From positions 21,872,641 to 21,936,640 of the forward strand of contig JAKZAP010000018.1 in NCBI GenBank assembly GCA_023053575.1: a DNA stretch of 64,000 nt, read 5' to 3'. The translations under genes and the position numbers were made by a program. This document shows, in pieces, positions 12,676 to 25,025 of this stretch. Within the stretch, counting starts at the first letter, position 1, and each line of letters begins with the position of its first letter. Source of the DNA: Branchinecta lynchi (Eukaryota; Arthropoda; Branchiopoda; Anostraca; Branchinectidae). The notes beneath the pieces are model-generated. The model was given only the letters and a program-made list of their open reading frames with translations, did not search any database and was not told the DNA's origin.

Positions 12676-13599
12676 ATGAGCAACAAACGTCAAAGGCAAT
12701 CCCCGGGAAAAGACGTGGATTATTGCAAAGCATGCAATGACGGACTTAAGGACGACAGCTCTGCTCTTTCTTGCGACATGTGCAACTCTTGGCTATGCAT
12801 CGAGTGCATCGACATGACCGAAGCTGAATACGGTCTGTTTACAAAAATGACTCGTCGGCTTGGGTCAGTGTGGTACTGCCCCATTTGCAAACAGAAAGGA
12901 CTTTCCACGCAAAGTATTACATCGGGAGAAATTAAAGACACCATCAAAAGCGAAATCAAGTCTGCCTTCACAAATATTGAAGCGAGGCTTCAAGATAAAT
13001 TTGAACAGTTGCTGAAACCTCTAGAAGACCGTATATCAGAGATAGAAAAAGAGCTATCAAACAAATGTTCCATTGACGAAGTGAAAAAGCATGTTGCTGA
13101 ATCACTTCAGCTTGAGTTTAACGACCTTAGTGTAAAACTTAAGGATGACTTGTCAGTAATGTCGGTTGCGTGTGCCCCCGCGATCGGGGCAGACCAGTTA
13201 CTGGACTTGGCGGATAAAATGAAATACTTGATCCTGTTCGGCCTTCCTGAAACCGGATCTAGCAACAGGAAAGAGCTAAACCAGGTCGATCTCGAATACA
13301 TTAACAACGAATTGCTGAAAGACTGTCCTGTGAAATCAAGTTTCTCTGTCCGTCTTGGTCGACTGCAAAAAACCAGCCCAAGACCAGTCAAGTTAATGCT
13401 TAACGTTCCAGTTGATAGAGATGTAGCGGCTTTGATGCTCGCTACCAATCAAGCAGCGATTCGGCGGAAGGTACCCAACTTCGGATTTTCCCACGACCGT
13501 ACAGAGGTGGAGCTGAAACAGAGGAAACAATACAACTCACTGAAAGATCAGCTAAAGCAGAAAACCGATGCTGGTGAGACTGGTTGGAAGATCAAATAG
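12676..13599 (+). CDS. LINE ORF1 protein with PHD-type zinc finger
   Basis: About 307 residues from the ATG at 12676; the frame is open slightly upstream but without an ATG. The first 60 or so residues carry a PHD-type cross-brace pattern: paired Cys (YCKAC), CDMC, a C..C pair, and a final WYCPIC with a Trp before the last pair. A helical, charged segment follows (about 90-170), probably coiled coil. The C-terminal third, with a conserved-looking RLGRLQK segment, resembles the nucleic-acid-binding part of LINE ORF1 proteins. ORF1 proteins bind element RNA and help form the RNP. It ends just before the endonuclease frame, as expected for a two-ORF LINE. This ORF looks intact while ORF2 is broken. 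Confidence 0.75.
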   Translation: MSNKRQRQSPGKDVDYCKACNDGLKDDSSALSCDMCNSWLCIECIDMTEAEYGLFTKMTRRLGSVWYCPICKQKGLSTQSITSGEIKDTIKSEIKSAFTNIEARLQDKFEQLLKPLEDRISEIEKELSNKCSIDEVKKHVAESLQLEFNDLSVKLKDDLSVMSVACAPAIGADQLLDLADKMKYLILFGLPETGSSNRKELNQVDLEYINNELLKDCPVKSSFSVRLGRLQKTSPRPVKLMLNVPVDRDVAALMLATNQAAIRRKVPNFGFSHDRTEVELKQRKQYNSLKDQLKQKTDAGETGWKIK

Positions 13600-13687
13600 T
13601 GCAAAAGTGGTTACGAGCTAGCAAAAGAAGAACCCGGTCGTTTTCGCAACGGACACGAGAACGAAACTGCTATGGAAGGATGATCTA

Positions 13688-14563
13688 TTGGTCCTATACA
13701 CAAATGCGGATTGCCTCGCTCCCAAACACGACGAGCTAGTTTGTTTAATAAGTGAACATAATCCACATGTAGTTGTTATCACGGAAGTGCAACCCAAAAA
13801 CAGATCAAGTATATACTTCCCAGTTTTTCGTGATTATTCCGCTATTCTTAACGATGACCCTAAGCGGGGTGTCGCAGTGTTTGTGCATAGCTCGTTAAAA
13901 TACAGTATAGTTGAAGAGAGATTTTCAAAAAATTTAAGTTGTGAACATCTTGTTGTTGATGTTAAGTGCCCTGGCGCCATATCCGGGTGGCGGATTGTTG
14001 TAGTTTATCGTAGTCCCTCCTCGAGTGATGATTGTATAGTGTCTCTCATAGAGCATGTTGCCCTTACCCCTCACGAACTTTTGATTGTTGGAGACTTTAA
14101 CTTTCCTAAAATTAACTGGACTGATCGGTCAACATCCACATCAGACCAATCGCTGGAAGCTAAATTCATACTAGCTTTAGAGGATTCGTTGTTGTATCAA
14201 CATGTTGAAGTCCCCACGCGTTCCAGAAATGCATCTACCCCTACCGTTCTAGATTTGGTTATTACTAAATCCCCAAATGACATAAAAGATATCCAAGTAT
14301 TACCTCCCCTTGGAAAAAGTGATCAGCGTGATCACTTTTTACAAGTGATTTTGCTGATCCGGGCTAATTGTAATTTGTTGAAGCCGGAGCCATCTAGCGT
14401 ACGTTTTCAGTACAGTAAAGGGAAGTATGTTGAATTTCGGGAATTTATCGCGTCTGTAGATGTTGCCGGTGAACTTTTAAAACGGGAAACAGATCCCAAT
14501 GCAGCTTTCAAGTTTTTAAAAGAGTTTCTCTTGAAGGTCGAGAAAAGTTTGTTCCTCAAATAA
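13688..14563 (+). pseudogene. LINE ORF2, endonuclease part (EEP domain)
   Basis: This frame encodes an exonuclease-endonuclease-phosphatase domain of the apurinic-endonuclease type that nicks target DNA for retrotransposition. Visible motifs are an N-terminal 'NADCL' segment, 'VVVITEV' (catalytic Glu), 'VVYRSP', 'LIVGDFNFP' (Asp/Asn pair), 'LDLVIT', and a damaged 'SDQRDHF' where SDH is expected. The frame stops at 14563, but sequence continuing the polypeptide lies in another frame immediately afterwards, so a frameshift separates it from the reverse transcriptase part. No clear ATG was found at the beginning, which probably also reflects decay. Confidence 0.75.
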
Positions 14564-15536
14564 AACCAAGTAAGAATAAGTTCAGACAGAAACAAAAATT
14601 ACCGAAGTTTGTTGTAGATGGAATTAAAGCAAAAACTAAAGCTTACCGTGAGTTTATGGCTACAAGGGACCCCGCGTCATGGGCATCTTATAAGCGCGCG
14701 AGGAATAGAGCGACATTTTCTTCGGAGAAACAGGGAATCGTTTGAATCGTCAGTAATTGCATCGGCAAGAACTTGTCCGAAAAAGGATTGGAATTATGTG
14801 AATAGAGATAGCCCTAGGGAATCTGTATCGTCTTGTACGTTTGTTGGTCAACCTGGTAATGTTGTTGACAGTGATCAGGAAAAAGCTGAGTTGTTCAATG
14901 AGTTTTTTTCGTCGGTGTTTCACAATCGTTCAACCCGTCCACCGACTGATGATCCAGTAAATGTGACGTCCAGTTCTAATTTTCATGACGGTGATATAAC
15001 TATAGAGGAAGTTCTATCTGTTGTGAGCAAGTTACACACAAGTAAAGCACCCGATATTGACAGGTTCTCTAATGTTATGCTTAGGGAGTTAGCGACGTGT
15101 CTGAGCGAGCCACTGAAGTTTATATTTAACTTGTGTCTTTCATCGGGTATTTGTCCATCAGGTTGGAAACGAGCCGTTGTGAAACCTCTGTATAAATCCG
15201 GCCCTCGTAACGTTTTCAGCAATTACCGGCCAATTTCAAACACGTCCATTTTTTCTCGATTAATGGAAAAGATTCTTGTGAATCGAGTACAGCATTATTT
15301 TGAAGTGAATGAATTGTGGAGCACCTCACAGCATGGGTTTCGCAAACGAAGATCGTGTAACAGTCAGCTACTGGAAGTGATTAAAGATTTTCAGAATTTT
15401 GAAGATATAGGACAGTTGTTTGATTGTGTATACATTGACTTTTCCAAGGCATTCGACAAAGTTTCCATTAGTGTTCTAATCGAGAAGTGTAAAACGTACG
15501 GCATTGGCTCTCGCGTTATCGCGTGGGTCGAAAGCT
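14564..15536 (+). pseudogene. LINE ORF2, N-terminal half of reverse transcriptase
   Basis: The linker and first half of a LINE reverse transcriptase, spread over two frames with a further shift near 14730. From about 14990 the frame is good and shows 'SKAPDIDRFS', 'WKRAVVKPLYKSG', 'NYRPIS', 'QHGFRKRRSC' and the motif-A sequence 'YIDFSKAFD' that carries the first catalytic Asp. It is cut at 15536 by the 7-kb insertion; the remaining half resumes at 22561. Codons read beyond 15536 belong to the insertion. Confidence 0.8.
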
Positions 15537-16249
15537 CAGGGTGGGGAATGTGGTCCACCAGTCTCATTCGCGGAACACACCAGTCTCACTGTTTTGAACC
15601 ATCGGTCTCAGAAAAATGGCGCCGGGAACCACCAGTCTCGGAAACGAGACCAACAGTCTCAAATTCAGACCAACAGTCTCATCTAATTTCCAATTTATTT
15701 AAAGTAAAAAAGTGTTTTCTTTGTTTTTCTCTGTCAGTCCCTTGAATTACGCGCTTGTGTCAGCACTACAGGTAGAGTGAAGCTTGGGCTTTCAATACAT
15801 GTATTCATCTCTGCTATTGGCTTGGTACTTCTCAGTGAGTAGGGCTCAGAAAAAGCAAACAAATTTATTTTTTTGTTTTCTGTGTTGTTTAATAGACTTC
15901 TGCTACTCTGCCAACTACAACAGGTAAAGTGAAGCCTGGGCTTTCAAACGATATATGATTCACTGTTACTGGATTACCAAGTGTCACATTGGGTGGCTCT
16001 GAAAAAACTGTTTTCGTAAACAAATGTATTTTCTAGGCTGTCTATGAGATTTCTTGGAATTTTCTAACTTTGCGACCAGTTTTGGTAGACAGACATCCAT
16101 GTATCTCTACACAACTACAGTAAGCGGTCAAGTAACACTCAATGGAACCTATTATCGCTCACCAGAGCTGCATTTTATTCGCATTTCTAGTTGACTTAAG
16201 TTATTATTTTGCCGTTTTATTTGCTATTCTCAGTTGACTGATAGCGTTC

Positions 16250-17450
16250 AATTTATCCAATCTATTGAGATTGTCCACTAAAAGTTGACTTTGGACGACC
16301 GACAACAAATGGTCATTCGTTCCATGGATCACCGGTTAACCAACAGTGGAACATTTTATCGCTCACCAGAGCTGCGTTTGATTTGCATTTCCAGTTGACT
16401 GAAATAATCTTTTTGCGGTTTTATTTGCTATTCACAGTTAGCATTCAATTTATCCAGTAGACTCAGGTTGTCGACAAAAAGTTGACTTTTGCCGATCGAG
16501 ATAAAATGGTAATTCATTCCATGGTTAACCGGTTAACCTACAGTAAGCAGTCAAGTATCGCTCAATGGAACCTATTATCACTCACCAGAGCTGCATTCTA
16601 TTCGCATTTCTAGCTAACTTCAATCATCATTTTACTGTTATATTTGCTGTTCTCAGTTGATTCATATTGTTCGATTTAGCTCTTGGGTTATCCAATCTAT
16701 TGAGACTGTTGACTGAAAGTTGACTTTTGACAAACGAGAACAAATGGTTATTTGTTCCATGGTTAACCGGTTAACCTACAGTAAGTTGTCAAGTAAACCC
16801 AATGGAACCTATTATCGCTCACCAGAGCTGCGTTCGATTCGCCTTTCCAGTTGACTGAAATCATCATTTTTCCGTTTTATTTGCTATTCTCAGTTGACCA
16901 AAAGCGATTGATTTATCCAGTCGACATAAATTGTCGATTAAAAGCTGACTTTTGAAAACCAAGAACGAATGGTCATTCATTCCATGGTTAACCGGTTAAG
17001 CTACAGTAAGCGGTCAAGAGTAACGCTCAATGGAACTTATTATCGCTCACCAGAGATGGGTCCGATTTGCATTTCCAGTTGACTTAAATCATCTTTTTGC
17101 TGTTTTATTTGCTATTCTCAGTTGACTGAGAGCGTTCGATTTATCCAGTCAACTGAAATTGTCGATTAAAAGTTGACTTTTGACAACCGAGAACAAATGG
17201 TCATTTGTTCCATGGTTAACCGGTTAAGCTACAGTAAGTGGTCAAGTAATGCTCAATGGAACTTATTATGGCACACCAGAGCTGGGTTCGATTTGCATTT
17301 CCAGTTGAATTAAATCATCTTTTTGCTGTTTTATTTGCTATTATCAGTTGACTGATAGCATTCAACTTATCCAGTTGACTGAGATTGTCAACTAAAAGTT
17401 GATTTTTGACAACTGAGAACAAATGGTCATTCATTCCATGGTTAACCGAG
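16250..17450 (+). repeat. Satellite array, about 225-bp monomer, left arm
   Basis: Monomers are marked by 'ccatggttaaccggttaa' (ccatgg near 16322, 16519, 16757, 16982, 17209 and 17434; spacing mostly 225-238 bp), 'tcgctcaccagagctg' and 'ttatttgctattctcagttg'. The same monomer runs inverted in the right arm of the insertion. Confidence 0.75.
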
Positions 17451-18099
17451 AATGTAAGCGTAGGTTGAGAAAAAGATTGCGGAATCCAACCAACCGGTCA
17501 CCTTTTACTGGTCATTTCAAATTGCGGCCATGAGGCCGACATTTTTTCATGTTCTAACAAATCTGGTGCTACAGAGTACGCTACCTATCCAATGATGGTA
17601 AAAAAAATAAGCTTATTCTTAATGTTTTACACTGGCTATGTAAGTCCTAGCTAAAAGTGTTCAAGTTAACCTACATGAACTAACGCACCCACTCTGGTAA
17701 TTTTGTTTTGTTGGTTTTGGTGATTCTTTTTTCACATACCATACGTTCTTTACTAGTCCTCCATGAATATTCCTCTCACTCTTTTTTTAATTGTTGAAGT
17801 ACTATCTCCTCTGCAGATGTTGATCTTGTTGTAGGAACATACTATTGTTTGTTACAGACATACTATTGTTTGTATGTTCAAGTACTATAGATTGGTGCAC
17901 GTAAGAGGTCTCTTCATGAGACCCTCAAACTGAAGCTGCTACGTACAGCATCATCAAGGAGACAAGCAAAGGGTAATTTTAGTAATTGACTAAATGTTAT
18001 AGAACATGATTAGGTCGCTTTGTCATATTGTTTTAGTGATGTTCCCTTACCTTCTTGAGTTTCCACACCCTTGCCAAGAGCTAAATCGAACAATATGAA

Positions 18100-21000
18100 T
18101 CAACTGAGAACAGCAAATAACAGAGTAAAATGATGATTTAAGTTAGCTAGAAATGCGAATAGAATGCAGCTCTGGTGAGTGATAATAGGTTCCATTGAGC
18201 GATACTTGACTGCTTACTGTAGGTTAACCGGTTAACCATGGAATGAATTACCATTTTATCTCGATCGTCAAAAGTCAACTTTTTGGTGATTCTTTTTTCA
18301 CATACCATATGTTTTACTAGTCCTCCATGAATATTCCTCTCACTCTTTTTCTAATTGTTGAAGTACTATCTCCTCTACAGATGTTGCTCTTGTTATAGGA
18401 ACATTCTATTGTATGTTACAAACATACTATTGTTTATAGGTTGAAGTACTATAAACTGGTCCACGTTAGAGGTCTCTTCATGAGACCCTCAAATTGAAGC
18501 TGCTACGTACAGCATCATCAAGGAGACAAGCAAAGGGTAATTTTAGTAATTGTCTAAATGTTATAGAACATGATTAGGTCGCTTTGTCATATTGTTTTAG
18601 TGATGTTCCCTTACCTTCTTGAGTTTCCACACCCTTGCCAAGAGCTAAATCGAACAATATGAATCAACTGAGATCAGAAAATAACAGAGTTTCAGTCAAC
18701 TGGAAATGCAAATCAAATGCAGCTCTGGTGAGCGATAATAGATTGCATTGAGTACACATATCTGTGGAAAGTCCATGCTTAAATCTACCAAAACTGGTTG
18801 TAAAGTTAGAAAATCCCAAGAAAGAGAATCTGCGTCGACTGGATAAATTGAATACTAACTGAGAATAGCAAATAAAACAGCAAAAAGATTATTTCAGTCA
18901 ACTGGAAATGCAAATCAAACACAGCTCTGGTGAGCGATAAAATGTTCCATTGAGCGATACTTGACCACTTACTGTTGGTTAACCGGTTATCCATGGAATG
19001 AATGACCATTTGTTGTCGGTCGTCCAAAGTCAACTTTTAGTGGACAATGTCAGTCGACTGGATAAACAGAACCTATCAGTCAACTGAGAATAGGAAATAA
19101 AACTGCAAAATCACGATTTAAGTTAACTGGAAATGCAAATCAAATGCAGCTCTATTGAGCGATAAAATGTTCCATTGAGCAATACTTGACCGCTTACAGT
19201 TGGTTAACCGGTGATCCATGGAACGAATGACCATTTGTTGTCGGTCGTCCAAAGTCAACTTTTAGTGGACAATCTCAATAGATTGGATAAATTGAACGCT
19301 ATCAGTCAACTGAGAATAGCAAATAAAACGGCAAATTAATAACTTAACTCAACTGGAAATGTGAATCAAACGCAGCTCTGGTGAGCAATAATAAGTTCCA
19401 TTGAGTGTTACTTGACCGCTTACTGTAGTTGTGTATAGACAGCCCCAAAATAGTATTTTAAGCATGGAACGAACTAGTACCGGACCATGCAGTCAGGTGA
19501 ACTGAATAGTGAGACAACAAAAGATTCAACAGGGTCTAGCAGGTCAGTTAAAAAAACACAGCTAATGAGTTTATCAAAGGACACCATGCGCAAGAAACTG
19601 ACTAAGCCAATATCAGAGATACACATATCTGTGGAAAGTCCATGCTTAAATCTACCAAAACTGGTTGTAAAGTTAGAAAATCCCAAGAAAGAGAATCTGA
19701 GTCGACTGGATAAATTGAATGCTAACTGAGAATAGCAAATAAAACAGCAAAAAGATTATTTCAGTCAACTGGAAATGCAAATCAAACACAGCTCTGGTGA
19801 GCGATAAAATGTTCCATTGAGCGATACTTGACCACTTACTGTTGCTTAACCGGTTATCCATGGAACGAATGACCATTTGTTGTCGGTCGTCCAAAGTCAA
19901 CTTTTAGTGGACAATGTCAGTCGACTGGATAAATAGAACCTATCAGTCAACTGAGAATAGGAAATAAAACTGCAAAATGACAATTTAAGTTAACTGGAAA
20001 TGCAAATCAAATGCAGCTCTAGTGAGCGATAAAATGTTCCATTGAGCAATACTTGACCGCTTACAGTTGGTTAACCGGTGATCCATGGAACGAAGACCAT
20101 TTGTTGTCGGTCGTCCAAAGTCAACTTTTAGTGGACAATGTCAGTCGACTGGATCAATAGAACCTATCAGTCAGCTGAGAATAGGAAATAAAACTGCAAA
20201 ATGACGATTTAAGTTAACTGGAAATGCAAATCAAATGCAGCTCTAGTGAGCGATAAAATGTTCCATTGAGCAATACTTGACCGCTTACAGTTGGTTAACC
20301 GGTGATCCATGGAACGAAGACCATTTGTTGTCGGTCGTCCAAAGTCAACTTTTAGTGGACAATCTCAATAGACTGGATAAATTTAACGCTATCAGTCAAC
20401 TGAGAATAGCAAATAAAACGGCAAATTAATAACTTAAGGTCAACTGGAAATGTGAATCAAACGCAGCTCTGGTGAGCAATAATAGGTTCCATTGAGTGTT
20501 ACTTGACCGCTTACTGTAGTTGTGTAGAGACAGCCCCAAAATAGTATTTTAAGCATGGAACGAACTAGTACCGGACCAGGCAGTCAGGTGAACTGAATAG
20601 TGAGACAACAAAAGATTCAACAGGGTCTAGCAGGTCAGTTAAAAAAACACAGCTAATGAGTTTATCAAAGGACACCATGAGCAAGAAACTGACTAAGCCA
20701 ATATCAGAGATACACATATCTGTGGAAAGTCCATGCTTAGATCTACCAAAACTGGTTGTAAAGTTAGAAAATCCCAAGAAAGAGAATCTGAGTCGACTGG
20801 ATAAATTGAATGCTAACTGAGAATAGCAAATAAAACAGCACAAAGATTATTTCAGTCAACTGGAAATGCAAATCAAACACAGCTCTGGTGAGCGATAAAA
20901 TGTTCCATCGAGCGATACTTGACCACTTACTGTTGCTTAACCGGTTATCCATGGAACGAATGACCATTTGTTGTCGGTCGTCCAAAGTCAACTTTTAGTG

Positions 21001-21760
21001 GACAATGTCAGTCGACTGGATAAATAGAACCTATCAGTCAGCTGAGAATAGGAAATAAAACTGCAAATGACGATTTAAGTTAACTGGAAATGCAAATCAA
21101 ATGCAGCTCTAGTGAGCGATAAAATGTTCCATTGAGCAATACTTGACCGCTTACAGTTGGTTAACCGGTGATCCATGGAACGAAGACAATCTCAAGAGAC
21201 TGGATAAATTGAACGCTATCAGTCAACTGAGAATAGCAAATAAAACGGCAAATTAATAACTTAAGGTCAACTGGAAATGTGAATCAAACGCAGCTCTGGT
21301 GAGCAATAATAGGTTCCATTGAGCGATACTTGACCGCTTACTTTAATCGTTTATCCATGGAACAAATGACCGTTTGTTCTCTGTTGTCAAAAGTCACCTT
21401 TAGTCGACAATGTCAGTCGACTGGATAAATTGAACGCTATCAGTCAACTGAGAATAGCAAATGAAACAGGGAAATGATGATTTCAGTCGTCTGGAAATGC
21501 GGATCGAACCCAGCTCTGGTGAGCGATGATAGGTACATTGAGCGTTACTTGACCGCTTACTGTAACTTAACCGCTTAACCATGGAACGAATGACCATTTA
21601 TTCTCGGTTCTCAAAAGTCAAATTTTAGTCCAAAATCTCAGTCGACTGGATAAATCGAACGCTATCAGTCAATGCAAATCAAACGCAGCTCTGGTGAGCG
21701 ATAATAGGTTCCATTGAGCGATACTTAACCTCTTACTGTAGTTGTGTATAGACAGCCTCA
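18100..21760 (-). repeat. Satellite array, about 225-bp monomer, inverted right arm with higher-order repeats
   Basis: Monomers are inverted relative to 16.25-17.45 kb. Landmarks include 'ggttaaccggt..atccatgg' near 18237, 18991, 19216, 19859, 20083, 20307, 20949 and 21174. Larger units recur: the stretch around 18780-19480 returns at about 19650-20560 and 20740-21350 with only a few changes. A 'gatcttgttgtaggaacat'-like block at 17.75-18.05 kb is also duplicated at 18.29-18.66 kb. Open frames of about 75 residues that repeat here are satellite by-products. Confidence 0.75.
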
Positions 21761-22560
21761 GAATAGTATTTTAAGCATGGAAAATGCACGGAAAAATAAT
21801 GGAACAAACTAATACCGTCAATCAGGTGAACTGAACAGTGAGGCGACAAAACATTCAACAGTATCAAGCAGGGCAGTTAAAAAAAACAGCTAATGAGTTT
21901 ACCATAGGAACCCAGCAACAAACTGACTAAGCCAGTATCAGCGATACATGGATTTGTTGAAAACTCATGCTTAAATCTACCAAAACTGGTCGCAAATTTA
22001 GAAAATTCCAAGAAATCGCATAGACAGCCTAGAAATTACATTTGTTTACCAAAACAGTTTTTTCAAAGCCACCCAATGTGACACTTGGTAATCCAGTAAC
22101 AGTGAATCATATATCGTTTGAAAGCCCAGGCTTCACTTTACCTGTTGTAGTTGGCAGAGTAGCAGAATTCTATTAAACAACACAGAAAAAAAAAAAAAAA
22201 AAATTTGTTTGCTTTTTCAGAGCCCTATTCACTGAGAAGTACCAAGCCAATATCAGAGATGAATACATGTATTGAAAGCCCAAGCTTCACTCTACCTGTC
22301 ACAAGCGCGTCTGTCACAAGCGCTGACACAAGCGCGTAATTCAAGGGACTGACAGAGAAAAACAAAGAAAACACTTTTTTACTTTAAAAAAATTGGAAAT
22401 TAGATGAGACTGTTGGTCTGAATTTGAGACTGTTGGTCTCGTTTCCGAGACTGCTGGTTCCCGGCGCCATTTTTATGAGACTGGTGGTTCGAAACAGTGA
22501 GACTGGTGTGTTCGATTTTCAAAACGGCCGTGAGACTGGTGGACCACATTCCCCACCCTG

Positions 22561-23537
22561 AAGCTATTTGACTGGTCGTTGCCAGCAAGTGCAAGTTGGT
22601 AATTGTCTATCGTCGTATGTCGCTGTCACAAGTGGGGTTCCTCAGGGTAGTTGCTTAGGCCCGATTTTGTTCTGTATCCTCATAAACGACTTACCGAGTG
22701 TAATCAAGGATACCTCCATAAAAAGCGGACGATGTTAAACTGTACCGCCCGATTCGTTGCCCTGTTGATGTAGCGCTACTTCAAGAAGATCTGAATTCGT
22801 TACTAGTTTGGTGTAACAAAAACTCAATGGTAATTAACAGTGACAAGTGCGTAGTTTTGCATTACCTTCAAAAACAGTCAGTGAGTTATAATTATTTTAT
22901 TGCTGGTAATATTTTGAAGTCGAAGGAGTCAGTTAAAGACCTTGGTGTTGTTTTCGACACAGGATTGAAGTTTGATAAGCATGCTAGTATTGCTTCAAGG
23001 AACGCTAATCACCGTCTGCTGATGATAAAGCGGAGTTTCTCTAAGTTTAATACAAGGAACTTTGTGACATTGTATAAGACAAAGATGCGACCATTAGTCG
23101 AGTATAACTCTTCAGTTTGGAATCCCGTAAACAAAACAGACCGGTCCCGAGTAGAGAGGGTTCAGCGCCGGGCCACAAAATTAATTCCATACCTACGGTA
23201 CTCTACCTACGATTACAGAATGAGACATCTTAATCTACCTTTATTGGAGTTCCGTCGGGATCGTAACGACATCCTGAACCCTTACAGAATTCTCAACTCG
23301 GTAGATAATTTGGACAAAAAACAGTTTTTTGAGTTTAGTTCATATCAGTCAACCCATCAGCATTCTTTGAGGTGATACTCACCAAAAATAAACCGGAAAA
23401 TTGGTCAACGTTCATTTTGTTACCGTGCATGCCAGGCATGGAATGGTTTATCGGAGGAGACCGTTTCCCAACCAAATTTACTTTCATTCAAACAACATCT
23501 TGCTGGTACAACGTTCTGCAATAGCGCGTATGTGAAC
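22561..23537 (+). pseudogene. LINE ORF2, C-terminal half of reverse transcriptase
   Basis: Continues the reverse transcriptase after the insertion. Motif B 'SGVPQGSCLGP' appears near 22630. The catalytic 'ADD' box is encoded at about 22725-22733, but a 1-bp shift just before it puts an immediate stop in the incoming frame. A good frame then runs 22827-23375, with thumb-region features ('SKESVKDLGVVFD', 'VEYNSSVWNP', 'RVQRRATK'). After another shift, a typical LINE C-terminal segment ('RACQAWNGL') precedes the 3' tail. The copy cannot encode an active enzyme. Confidence 0.75.
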
Positions 23538-24635
23538 CCTTTTTAGTTTGTATTTGTTATATGTTAAGTGTGTAGTGCAGTGCTGAAAAATGTACTAAAC
23601 ATCTGTGTGCTTGTAGAGAGAGAAGCTTCGGCTTAACGTCTTTTTCTATTAATAAATAAATAAATATGTGATCTTTGGGATTTTTTTTTTAGTAAAAACA
23701 AGAGAAAAGTAAAGTATGGATCAAAAGCTTTTCAATGCTCAGTATTTACAAAAAAATACAACATGTCCAAAGTTGCGGATCCTGACTCGACTCTAATTAA
23801 TCTCTTTTTGGCTCTTAGTGCCATGAGTTCAGATTTGGCGTATCTTGCACTAAAAAAAAAAGATTCAATATCATTAACATGCGCCATTATTATTTTTTTA
23901 AGATATTTGAGTCAGCATTTATTATCCATCAAAATGATATGAAAGATTGTTAGAAAAACAAAATTTATACCTGAGCTGGTCATTAATAGCAGAACCTTCT
24001 TGAAGACCGAATAACGTATCCTTAGAAGAAGACCCCAAGTAAAACAATGCAATCTGATAGAAAATTAGTTTGATTAATCAAAGTAATAATATCTTTTTTC
24101 TTCGATATCTACCCTGAGACCTATCTACCCTACACTGAAGTGTATTCGATATTTCTGCCATATGGCGAGCAAGCAGCAGTGTATTCTTATGCGGGCAACG
24201 TATTCCCATGATTAATACACTGCCTATGACATATTTTTGTCTACGAATTTGATTACGCATTGTTCACTACAAATCAGATGATTCGATATCCTGCGATCCG
24301 AAATTGGAAATGCTTTGATCCGAAAGTCTCGGAGAATTTCAGCAAGGCATCGACTCTTTCATCTAGTCTTGACGTCCTCTGGCTTGCCTTCTGATATCCA
24401 AGCCTGGTGGAATGGAACACAGCAATCACTTATGGTCCGGAATCATCCGGGGAAATAGTTAGCTCTTTTCATCTCATTGATTGATCTTCCAGCTATTGAC
24501 GACACATGTATTTACTGCGTTATGCGTTTTTTCCCCGACCAGGTGAGCCGATACGTGTTTACTCTCGATGTAACCTTTGACCAACCCCTGTGTTGGAAAG
24601 TCACGAAAATGGTTGAAGCAAAAACGCAACTAATA

Positions 24636-25025
24636 GTTGCGTTTTTGATCCGAATTCTCCGTTCCGAATTCTTGCTTCTAAATTCTAGATTCTCGTACAA
24701 ATTACCGTTTTTGCTCCTCTGACTTCTCCATTGTCACTTTTGACAAAAACACTAATTTTGCAGCTCGTCGCAACCCGGTATACGTGTATATGCATAATGA
24801 ACACCCAAACTCTGTTGACCAATCAGGGAGGAGAACGGAGATTGGAGAATCGATAATTCACCATCGGAGCAAATTCTCGATTCTGCAGAATCGCGAGGCT
24901 TTCCCCGTTCTCGATTCTGACAAAAACGCAAGAAAAGGAGAATTCATGTCATCTGAATAGTCCAAAAACGCGAAATAGAGAATTCGGAGGAGAATAGCGA
25001 GGAGAATTCGGATCAAAAACGCAAC
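24636..25025. repeat. MITE with 24-bp terminal inverted repeats
   Basis: The left end 'gttgcgtttttgatccgaat' is mirrored by 'attcggatcaaaaacgcaac' at the right, about 390 bp apart. The interior is rich in 'gagaattc'-type sub-repeats and has no ORF. A second end-like sequence ('caaaaacgcaac') lies just outside the left end, making a small palindrome around 24618-24647. From 23.67 to 24.63 kb nothing else is recognisable. Confidence 0.55.

Larger units (their letters stand above)
15537..22560. mobile_element. 7.0-kb non-autonomous insertion with long TIRs and internal satellites
   Basis: It interrupts the LINE reverse transcriptase with a 5-bp duplication, 'aagct' (15532-15536 and 22561-22565). 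Both ends begin 'cagggtggggaatgtggtcc' in inverted orientation. Inverted similarity continues for about 550 bp (15537 to about 16100 against about 22000 to 22560) and includes a series of 'accagtctca' or 'acagtctca' sub-repeats. Inside lie about 225-bp satellite monomers in opposite orientations on either side of a unique-looking core (about 17440-18240). No transposase was seen. A 5-bp duplication with CAGGG ends does not settle the superfamily; a hAT-like or foldback element is possible. Confidence 0.75.
12500..23667 (+). mobile_element. LINE retrotransposon, decayed and split by an insertion
   Basis: ORF1 with a PHD finger, an EEP-type endonuclease and a reverse transcriptase run in order on the plus strand. 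The 3' end is a short 'aataaataaataaata' tail near 23650-23667, typical of CR1/L2-like LINEs that end in short tandem repeats rather than poly(A). The body is about 4.1 kb once the 7,024-bp insertion at 15537-22560 is removed. Several frameshifts show that ORF2 is dead. The 5' end is approximate. Clade assignment needs a reverse transcriptase phylogeny. Confidence 0.8.

Noticed and set aside
15537..15745. C-terminal residues of the reverse transcriptase frame beyond 15536
   Set aside because: They are encoded by the terminal repeat of the inserted element, not by the LINE.
18806..20991. Repeated 75-residue minus-strand frames starting near 19033, 19900 and 20991
   Set aside because: They are the same satellite higher-order unit read three times. 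The frames occur only where monomers lack stops and contain no known family.
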